DNA of 64,000 nt from Rhizoclosmatium globosum. Taxonomy: Eukaryota > Chytridiomycota > Chytridiomycetes > Chytridiales > Chytriomycetaceae. Positions 56,201 to 64,000 of this stretch are shown here, in pieces. The position numbers and the translations under genes were made by a program. The notes below the pieces were generated by a model that was not told where the DNA came from, made no database searches, and saw nothing but the letters and a program-made list of their open reading frames with translations. Where the stretch lies: assembly GCA_002104985.1 (NCBI GenBank), contig MCGO01000198.1:1-64000 (forward strand), read 5' to 3'. Each line of letters opens with the position of its first letter. Within the stretch, counting starts at the first letter, position 1.

Positions 56201-57103
56201 GTTTGTTGTGTTGCAGAACTGAATATACTAATCATGAAGGATCTTGGACGACAGGATTTGATTGTTGATAAAGTTCCACCGATTTTGGATGCTGTTTTCG
56301 AGTGTACACTGAATATGATCAACAAGGACTTTGAGAATTACCCAGAGCATCGTGCTGGATTCTTCAAGATGATTTACTCGATCAACGTCAGCTGTTTCCC
56401 AGGTATGCCTTTTTTTCCCCTTGATATTGAATCTCTGATTTGTTTTGTAGCCTTGCTCAACCTCCCTGCACCAATGTTCAAACTCTTCCTGGACAGTGTT
56501 GTTTGGGGATTCAAGCATACAATGAGAGACATCAGTGACCTTGGATTGACTATTTGTCTTGACTTGATCAACAACTTTGCAAAGTGCGACCGATCCATCT
56601 CAAACTCGTTCTTCCAAACCTACTACCTCAACATTCTTCAAGACATCTTCTTTGTCCTCACCAATGCCTTCCACAAATCTGGTTTTAAGCTGCAATCAGT
56701 CATCCTCGCTCAAATGTTCCAAATGGTTGATAGCAACCAAATCTCCGCCCCTCTCTTTAACCCAGCTTCAGTTCCAAACCCCAACATGTCGAACCAAGAG
56801 TTCCTGCGAGAGCACGTCATGCTTCTCTTGCACAACGCATTCCCTCACCTTCAACCAAACCAAGTCCGCCAATTCGTCCTTGGTTTGTTTGAACACAACA
56901 AGGACTTGATGGCTTTCAAGATGCACTTGAGAGACTTCTTGATTACGTTGAAGGAGTTTAGTGGAGATGATAACAGTGACTTGTACTTGGAGGAGAAGGA
57001 AGCCGAAGCCAAGATGAAGTTGGAGAGTGAGAGGGCTGCTGCATTGAGGATTCCTGGAATGGTCAAGGTGTACGACCGACCTGACGATGGTATGATGGAC
57101 TAA
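53239..57103 (+). CDS. CRM1: Exportin-1 (CRM1), with several one-base gaps
   Basis: CRM1 with RanGTP exports leucine-rich NES cargo through nuclear pores. The importin-beta N-terminal part (ATG 53239; [20 protein letters not shown]) and HEAT repeats are followed in order: [106 protein letters not shown], and the C-terminal [14 protein letters not shown]. The Cys that makes CRM1 sensitive to leptomycin B is kept in [13 protein letters not shown]. At least eight single bases are missing relative to the family frame (about 54471, 54808, 54857, 54969, 55618, 55758, 56010, 56143); splice sites and flanking codons are otherwise conserved. Assembly error is more likely than decay of an essential gene. 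Confidence 0.93.
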
Positions 57104-57261
57104 GGAAAGTGTTGTTGGTCCGTGTATTTGGTGTTACTGTTTTTATAACGTGATTGGTTTTTGGTTTTTCTTTTGCCATTGCTCTAATTTACTCTATTGT
57201 TTGTTTTTTGAAATAAATGCTGATTTTTACAAGGCGTATATTTATTCTATTATACACTGAT

Positions 57262-58686
57262 TTAAACTTTTGCGAATATAGTTTTTGAGTATGAAAGACG
57301 TCCTTGGGTTCCTGGTAGAGCCGCCAAAAGCGCCAAACCTGCAACAAAGATAACCATCCAATCCAAGCCATACTTTTCTAAAATCAACCCTGATAACGGA
57401 GGTCCGGCCAAGTTTGCGACAGTTACAAGTGTATAAGTCGTTCCAAGTAATGTGGCAAGACTGGAATCTCCATCAAATACTTTCGCGACAACGACAGGGA
57501 ATAGACACCAAAATCCACCATCAAAGAATCCAATAACAGCACTCACAACTGCCAGTGACACGTAACTAGCTGCTGCAAGCCATGTGCACACACCAATCAC
57601 AGTTACCCACAAGCAAATAACCCAGGAATTCAAGTGACCGAGATACTTGTCAGACAAAAAGCCCATCAACAATCGCCCTGCGATATTACTTCCATTGTAA
57701 ACCGACATAATCGTTGCTTGATCGGCCAAAGGCAGCCCTAACCGCATTTGTGCATAGAGTGGGATAAAGTCCACAGAAATGTACTCGCTGAACGTGAAGA
57801 AGAAGCAAGCAAAGAAGAGGTAGTAAAACGACGCTTTCTTGAGGAAGGTGTAATCGGCTTTTCCTTTCCTTGGTGGAATTCGAGTTTTCATGAACGGAAC
57901 AAAGAGTGACATGAGAACCAAGCAAATAATGGCAGTAACTCGTAATGTCCATGCGAGGCCAACGCTTTCCAACAGCTTTGCTGAGAGAATCGAGAAGACT
58001 AAACCTCCACACCCACTTCCACTCACAGCAATCCCCATCGCCAACCCACGCTTCTTGAGAAACCATTGTGCAGGCAACGACACAGCAGGCAAATAAATGA
58101 AACTTGCTCCAATGCCAAACATAACACCTTGAGTACAAATCAACAATGGGAGCGACGTTGTGAACGATGAGAGGAAAAGGCCCAGCGACATGAACACTGT
58201 GCCAAGGAATATGACTTGACGAAACCCGAATTTCTCAGCAAGTATACTTGCAGAGATACATAGTAAGTCCATTAATGCGATTCCAACGCTTCCAATCATT
58301 GATACGGCTGCGGCACTTCCAATCTAATTGTGATTATCAAATCAGAGGAATCAGGACCGGATCTAATGAAATGAAGGGTGGAGGGGAAACACTTACACCA
58401 AGGTTCAAATAGTATGAATTGTAGATTCCGAATGAGTAGATGACTCCAAAGACCTGATGGTGGTGGCTTTGGTGAGTATATAGGCACGACCGGAGGTATA
58501 GGGTAACAGAAAGCTTTCGACTTACGAGGAAATGCGCATGAATGTTCCGGCAACGACGAGCCATGCTTGGAGGCCGCCATCCGGGTAATCCGATATCACT
58601 TCGTCGACTTCTGAGCTTGGAACTGATGTCAACACAGTCTCAACTGCCTCTTTGACAGGGGCCGAGCTTTCCGGTACTGCAATCAT
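57262..58686 (-). CDS. Monocarboxylate-transporter-like MFS protein
   Basis: Exon 1 58526-58686 (ATG 58686; acidic N-terminus then YPDGGLQAWLVVAGTF, the MCT signature) is followed by exon 2 58397-58453 (VFGVIYSFGIYNSYYLNLG) and exon 3 57262-58323. Exon lengths sum to 1280, so one base is missing for an open frame, most likely in FMRI.F just before the first donor (about 58532). Twelve membrane segments are visible, with QWFLKKRGLAMGIAVSGSGC between TM4 and TM5 and a loop MKTRIPPRKGK. The SLC16-type family carries monocarboxylates or related small acids in fungi; the substrate is unknown. It is convergent with CRM1 and divergent from the TIR-like/TPR gene. Confidence 0.82.
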
Positions 58687-58994
58687 TGAATCGCTGCTTT
58701 GTATTGACAAAGATCCTGATATCAATTTAGATTCAGTTGCTGAGAGGAGATTTCAACTGCAAAAAAACGAGGGTCTGAAGTGCAAGCCTTCAACGAACAG
58801 CAACTAATCAAATAAAAATAAAAACATGAATTGTAATACTTCCGGCTGTATTTTCTGGCAGTCAAGGTCAGTGGATGAGGTAAGCTGATGGTTGGAGCAG
58901 TTGCATAGACTCTCCCTCACATTAAACAAAAGTAGCGCAGTCATAGTAATATACGACGCAATTAGATTGAATTAGTTGGTAGATCTTGGCGAAA
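58687..58994. promoter_or_regulatory. Divergent promoter, MFS gene and TIR-like/TPR gene
   Basis: 308 bp between divergent start codons. Poly-A/T tracts are present (58760, 58810-58830) but no defined motif is recognised. Confidence 0.35.
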
Positions 58995-61489
58995 ATGGAC
59001 AACAAAATGGGACCACGTAAGCCAATGGTACAGTGTTTCCCACCTCTGTCTCCCTTCCAGAGTATCGTAAGTACAGTCTCCGTTTCCCACTTTGCAATCT
59101 AAACACTTTCCACAGAACGAGCCGCTCTCAGACCCAAATGCCATGTCGACACTGGGCCTTCCCTTCTCGCACTTCAAACACCTCGTTGAGGCCTGGGGCG
59201 GCCGATCTGCTCTCACCGGCAAAACAACGACAAACATTTGTTTCGAGTTTGTGAAGCCAATGACAACCGCCACGGGCCTCTCCCTCTGTGCGCACTACAA
59301 GTCCACCCACTCAACATCGCAACTCGTACAAGAATCTCAATGGTTCATATCCCACGCGTGGATGTACCCCTTCCTCACTGTCATCGACGCCCTGCAACAC
59401 TGGATCACCGAAAACAACCTCGACGAATCAACTACAATCCTTTGGTTCGACCTCTTTTCAAACTCGCAGCACAACACAGCAGCGAAACCGTTTCATTGGT
59501 GGCAGACTACGTTCTTGACGGCGATCAAGAAAATGAAGAATGTAGTCATGATTTTGGATCCTGTGCATGACCCGATTCCGTTGAAACGAGCTTGGTGTAT
59601 CTTTGAGTTGTATGCGTGTATCAAGACGAGCAGTGAGTTTCATGTTGCGATGGCGCCCACACAAGCATCAAAGTTTTTGGAGAGCTTGAAGCGTGACCCT
59701 GCTGAGTTTTATAATCTTCTGGCGGCGGTGAACACGGAAACGGCACAGGCTACGAATCCAGCGGACTTGGCGAAAATCTCTCAAATTGTGCGAGAGGAAG
59801 TTGGTTATATTGAAATGGATAGAATGGTGTTCCGTGTATTTAATGAATGGATCGTGAAGCGATTGCAAGACCTGGTTGATGCTTCTGATTCAGATGAACT
59901 GTTGGGAGCGTCTTGGAAGTACGCGCTGGGCAGAATCTTCAAGGCCAGAAATGAGTATGAAAAAGCGATATTATTGTATCAAGATTGTATTACGACTTGG
60001 AAGGAGAATGGGGAGGAAGGGGAAGTTATTGTTGCTTCAATTGCTTTGGGTTCGTTGTTGAATGATACTGGGAAGTGGAAGGAATCTGTGGACATGATGG
60101 ACAGTATTCTTGAACGTGACAATCTGCCGCAGGAATTGGAGCTGGGAGCAAAGGCAGTATTGGGACTTGCGTAAGATTTAGAGGTTCGGTTCACCCAATT
60201 GTCAACTAACTCTGAACAGTCTAATCAAGCAGGGCCAAGTCGATCGTGCCCTTTCTGTGAACGAAAGCTGTTTTCAACTTGCGACCGAGCTTTTTGGACC
60301 CAAACATGAGCGCACGTTGATGGCCCAAAATAATCTGGCACTCTGCTACTCATCCTTCTCTCGTGAACAAGAGGCTTTGGAATTGTACGAGTCCAGTACT
60401 GCTCTATTGGAAGAAACATTTGGTCCTGACCATAATCTCGTTCACACAACCTTATCAAATGTCGCTCAACTGAAGCTTCGGATGGGCGCTTTCAACGAAG
60501 CCGAGACGCTATTTACACGTGTTTTAGACAAGCAAATGCGAGTGTTTGGACTCAAGCACAGCCAAACACTTTCTACGATGAACAGTCTTGGCGGAGTATA
60601 CCAAGCCCTACAGCGTTGGGAAGAAGCGGAATCAATGTTCAAGCAGTGCATCCAAGAGCGAACCATCCTCCTCGGAGAGAATCACGCTGACACCTTGAAC
60701 TCCATGCACAATCTGGGTCACTTTTATGTCGCTCAAAATCGACTTCAAGAAGCAGAACCAATCCTCCGCTCCTGCCTTGAAAAACTCAAGGCCACCCTGG
60801 GAAAACACGTATCCACTTTGATAACAATGAACGCCCTCGGTGATGTGATGGAAAAACTCGGGAACGAGGAAGAAGCGGAACAGCTTTATTTGATGGCCAC
60901 GTCCGCGGGACAAGACATTCTCCCCGAAAGCCATCCTCAAACGTATATAAGTTGGACGAATCTCGCGTTATTGTACTATACCCAAAACCGATTGCGTGAG
61001 GCCGAGCCGTTCCTCGTTATGAACCTTGAGTTCCATATGAAATACTCGCCACTTAATAAGACGCGTTGTCTTTTGCTAGAGACGCTTGGTATGCTGTATG
61101 AGAAGGCTGGGTTACACTCTGTAGCCTCAGATTACTATTTGCAGTGTTTGAACGCGAGAAGGGAGTTGCAAGGAGCGAATCATGAAGATACGATGGCGAC
61201 ACTTGAGCGGTATGCCAAGCGACTGTTCAAGGATGGAGACTTTGCAAAATCTGAACCATATTTGACTCAACTGTTGGAATACCATCGTGAAACAAGAGGC
61301 TCCCAGGACTTTAAGACGATTGATGCATTGCAAGATGTTATTTTGGTGCATGAAAAGTTGGGGAATGCTGAAGAGAGGGAAAAATTCAATGAGGAATTGA
61401 TTCAAATATTGATGATAAGGACCGGTCGTGACAGAGACGCGGTTTTAGTTGTGTTGGAAAAGAACCGATTGAAGAATGCAACCAATTGA
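58995..61489 (+). CDS. TIR-like domain plus kinesin-light-chain-type TPR protein
   Basis: 798 residues from three exons (58995-59066, 59116-60170, 60220-61489); both introns are 49 nt with CTAAA/CTAAC branch sites, and all joins keep the frame. Residues about 95-205 look TIR-like: SQWFISHAWMYPFLTVIDAL, TTILWFDLFSNSQH, WWQTTFLTAIKKMKNVVMIL, and KRAWCIFELYACIK, where WCxxE (Glu about 188) is where TIR NADases keep their catalytic Glu. Residues about 280-780 hold at least eight long TPRs (FGPKHERTLMAQNNLALCYS, FGLKHSQTLSTMNSLGGVYQ, GENHADTLNSMHNLGHFYV). It may be an NLR-like sensor or a signalling scaffold without an NB-ARC; that function is inferred. Confidence 0.8.
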
Positions 61490-61575
61490 AGTTTTATATA
61501 TTGTCCTTCTCCGTTTTCGTATCACATTAACTGAATAAATTCGAAAATGTCAAGGCATAACTGGATTTGTCAATT

Positions 61576-62505
61576 CTACGGGAGCCAAACTCGGCCCTTA
61601 AGAACCAACTCTGGATTACCTCCAAGTTTTAATTCCAACAACGACAAATTATCAAGTTCATCAGGAACGACACCTTGGAGTGAATTGTTTTCCAGATTCA
61701 GATGAGTGAGTTGTTGAAGCCGGCCCAGTGAAGAAGGGATCTCGCCCACAAGTGAATTTTTGCTTAGAATAATGCGTTCAAGATCGGAGCAGCATGCTAG
61801 AGAAGCCGGGATAGTCCCCGTCAGCTTAGAATTCGCCATATGTAGCATAACCAAATTGACAAGGTTTTCGAAAGAAGGAAGGGGCCCGGTAATTGACGTG
61901 TTGAATGCATAAATCTTTTCGAGGTTGCTTAAGCAACTAAGCCCGTTTGGCAGTGGACCGTTGATGCTTGTGTCACTGATTTTGAGGACTTTCAAAGCCG
62001 CCAAGTCAGCAATGGAATCTGGCAACGGTCCAGTCAGTTCAGAATTTTTACTCAAATCCAGCCGTTCTAGGTTGATGAGTTGGCCAATCTCGAATGGTAC
62101 AGTGCCAATGCGGCTGCAGCAAGAGAGTTCAAGTATGCTCAAGTTCGTCAAAGAACATAATGCCACGGGAAAGGGACCACGTCTCTTTGCTTTAACCGAA
62201 CTTAATAAAAAGGCATTGAACCAGAAGTGGGTGTAATGCTGCATTCGATGGCGGACATACGCATCTGCAACACTTGGAGGCCCATTGATGAAGAGTAGAT
62301 CAAAGTCGGTCGGAATCAATTCAGGCTTATTCATGAATGGGTTTCCAGGTTCGCACAGGTTCTGCATGGCTTGGATGGCATAGGCTGAAGAGCGGATGAC
62401 ATTGTTGAATGCAGAACATACTCTTGCCAGTGGCAGAGCGACTTTAGGAGGAATCCAGCCGAGAATGAGAACAAGGATATCAAAGTGAAGGATAGTATCT
62501 TCCAT
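61576..62505 (-). CDS. F-box-like/LRR protein with plant-type repeats
   Basis: 309 residues in one exon, ATG 62505. The N-terminus has a F-box-like helix set (HFDILVLILGWIPPKVALPL then ARVCSAFNNVI). From about residue 115 it has at least seven leucine-rich repeats of the plant-type consensus (LTNLSILELSCCSRIGTVPF, LDLSKNSELTGPLPDSIADL, LEKIYAFNTSITGPLPSFEN, LEKIILSKNSLVGEIPSSLG-type). There is no signal peptide or membrane segment, so it is probably an intracellular binding protein. Such LRRs with the (L/I)xGxIP motif are abundant in chytrids. The gene is convergent with the TPR gene (86 bp). Confidence 0.82.
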   Translation of the reverse strand: MEDTILHFDILVLILGWIPPKVALPLARVCSAFNNVIRSSAYAIQAMQNLCEPGNPFMNKPELIPTDFDLLFINGPPSVADAYVRHRMQHYTHFWFNAFLLSSVKAKRRGPFPVALCSLTNLSILELSCCSRIGTVPFEIGQLINLERLDLSKNSELTGPLPDSIADLAALKVLKISDTSINGPLPNGLSCLSNLEKIYAFNTSITGPLPSFENLVNLVMLHMANSKLTGTIPASLACCSDLERIILSKNSLVGEIPSSLGRLQQLTHLNLENNSLQGVVPDELDNLSLLELKLGGNPELVLKGRVWLP

Positions 62506-63399
62506 GTGGCTGGTAGTGTCTCCCAGTTTTCAACAGATCAAAAAGCACCTACTAATGCAATCCTCCCCACCAAATTCGAAGGACTAGTAATCGTATCGAC
62601 GGGAAAGGGGCAGACGGACACGATCGTCCGAACCGCGGCGTCGTCGTTCTTCTCGGCCGGCCAAACAACCGTTTCCCTCACCGATCCCACGTCCAAGGCC
62701 ACGCTTTCGTACGAGACAACTTCGGACAACAAACTGCAAGTCAATGTCGCCTACAACGACGACGCTCTGGCCTTTTCCTGGGCCTCGGCGACTTCCTTCT
62801 TCGGATTCAACACACCTCCAAAGACAGCCCTCGAAGTAACCATCCCTCAATCAATCACCGACTTTGCCATAAAGGGTTCTGTCGGATCCCTCAATTACCA
62901 GGGTCCGGATCTCAAGAAGAACTTTACCGCAGACTACAACGTCGGTTCAGTCAAGGCCGCTTCTATTAGCGCTGAAAACGTGTCAATCAACACAAATGTC
63001 GGCGCTGTTGATCTCGGCCAAGTGACTGCCCGCAACACAGTCACCGTTATCACAAATGTCGGTGCTGTCAGAGCTGATGCCATCAAGGGCTTCAAAGACT
63101 TGATCATGCGTGCAGATGTTGGGTCTATTCAGGCCGACTTGTACCCTGCAGTGCATGACGCAAATATTGATTTGCAGACTGGTACCGGAAATGTCTTGGT
63201 CAGTGTCTTTGGTTTCAAGGGCAAGTTCCAGGCTAGCTCGGGTCTCGGCCCCTTGCGCGTTTCTGGCCCTGCGATTGTTGGTGGCCACAATGTGTCCATC
63301 TACACTGGTACTGCTAAGGGTTGGGTTGCCAAGCAGGATTCTTTTGGTTCTTTCAAGGGATATGCTGGTCTTGGTCTCATGAACGTTGCCTTCAACTGA
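62504..63399 (+). CDS. Adhesin-like beta-rich protein (DUF4097-like), 5' end unresolved
   Basis: The open frame 62485-63399 begins at a GTG and no in-frame ATG precedes the conserved part, so a short 5' exon or leader is missing. The ATG at 62504, in another frame, could be used with a small intron (GTAGTG...CAACAG). The body repeats short beta-strand units: SITDFAIKGSVGSLNYQG, NVGSVKAASISAENVSINTN, VGAVDLGQVTARNTVTVITN, VGAVRADAIKGFKDLIMRAD, VGSIQADLYP. This is the ladder of a right-handed beta-solenoid like DUF4097/putative adhesin domains. The end (FGSFKGYAGLGLMNVAFN) is hydrophobic. Start codons of this gene and of the LRR gene overlap head to head. Confidence 0.65.
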
Positions 63400-63670
63400 T
63401 TCCTCTGTTTCTTCTATTCCTTCTACCTCGTTTCCTACTGTGCTACCTCATACAGATATATTTCTTTCTTTCGCTTGCCTCATAAAATATTGACTTTTCA
63501 GAAAAGTAAAACAAACATCCTTATTGTCTCAGCTTCACAATACTCTTGTCAAACTTCCAACTCGTACCTCATTCAGTGAAATACCAGCGATTTGTTTGGT
63601 TACTAAAGTATAACGATAACAGACTGTAACTCGCGGTTTTCAAACCAAATATAGAAGGCAATAGAGAAGT
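63400..63670. other. 3' flank, nothing recognised
   Basis: Pyrimidine-rich 3' flank of the adhesin-like gene, with CATAAAATATTG near 63480; no coding sequence noticed. Confidence 0.4.
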
Positions 63671-63878
63671 TTATTTGAGCTGGACATTTGCAGGAACGCC
63701 TGGAATATACTTTAAAATAGCCATCACGTCTTGGATGTCTTCGCTTATTGTAGCTGTTCCAGTGTCTGCAGTCAATGTTTTTAATATAAGATAACGCATC
63801 CAAAGGTTTGAAAGACTGGAAGCGTTGAATTGACAAACGAAAATTCTAACAGCCTGCCTCACTTGAAACTGTTAGTTT
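63671..63878 (-). CDS. 3' end of an unidentified gene (partial)
   Basis: A plausible last exon on the minus strand ends at the stop 63671-63673. It reads VRIFVCQFNASSLSNLWMRY and ends DIQDVMAILKYIPGVPANVQ then LK. An acceptor-like CTAACAG/GGCAG lies at about 63860. The upstream exons would be to the right of the window. The last 120 bp show no further coding sequence. Confidence 0.35.
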
Positions 63879-64000
63879 GTAACAACAATTTGCAGTGTCT
63901 CAAAACAATGAACAGTAGTAACAATTTTACGTTTATTTTGTCTTGAATGCCAATGGAAAGTTGCATCCATGCTTCAACTTGGAGCATATTTTATTGACAC

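Noticed and set aside
57104..57261. Extra small gene between CRM1 and the MFS gene
   Set aside because: The 158 bp are T-rich 3' flanks of two convergent genes.
1..64000. tRNA, rRNA and CRISPR features
   Set aside because: No tRNA-like B box in a cloverleaf context, no rRNA-like stretch and no regularly spaced repeats were found by eye; a tRNAscan run would be decisive.

Overview
The window looks like nuclear DNA of a zoosporic true fungus, most likely a chytrid. Genes have many short introns (mostly 45-90 nt, GT..AG, CTAAC/CTRAC-like branch sites). There are several fungus-specific families (Zn2Cys6 regulator, BRPF-like PHD protein), lineage-expanded F-box-like genes, plant-like LRR and TPR proteins, and single-copy core genes of clearly fungal/metazoan type (CRM1, VPS1, ERB1, TRM6, RPS8, NAC-alpha).

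Layout. 1-5.2 kb: a dispersed non-coding repeat (copy 1), a secreted-type protein with 18-residue repeats, and a poorly resolved stretch. 5.2-17.5 kb: a Ser/Arg-rich protein, an LtrA-type membrane protein, a Zn2Cys6 regulator, a PHD/extended-PHD chromatin protein, a BED plus Zn2Cys6 protein, and the divergent pair ERB1/TRM6 (ribosome and tRNA maturation). 17.6-25 kb: a cluster of F-box-like paralogues, intact and decayed, wrapped around a cupin/oxygenase-like gene. 26-32.4 kb: a convergent pair made of a TET/JBP-like 2OG-Fe(II) dioxygenase and a large OTU-like plus Ulp1 protease protein, possibly the cargo of a DNA transposon. 32.5-37.5 kb: NAC-alpha, VPS1 and a C2H2 protein flanked by a 25-bp direct repeat. 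37.8-39.9 kb: a remnant of the 18-residue-repeat family beside repeat copy 2. 40-46.5 kb: RPS8, a divergent pair of DUF2087-like paralogues, two more F-box-like genes and a C2H2 factor. 46.9-57.1 kb: a DEAH-box RNA helicase, an unknown protein and exportin CRM1. 57.2-64 kb: a monocarboxylate-type transporter, a TIR-like/TPR protein, an F-box/LRR protein, a beta-rich adhesin-like protein and the 3' part of one more gene.

Many otherwise well conserved genes (CRM1, TRM6, ERB1, the transporter, several F-box copies, the DUF2087 pair) are interrupted by single missing bases, while VPS1, RPS8 and NAC-alpha are clean. The simplest reading is residual indel error in the assembly, but real decay cannot be excluded for the multicopy genes. 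The most interesting items are the structured dispersed repeat with base-pair-preserving changes, the TET/JBP-like plus OTU/Ulp1 pair, and the TIR-like/TPR protein.
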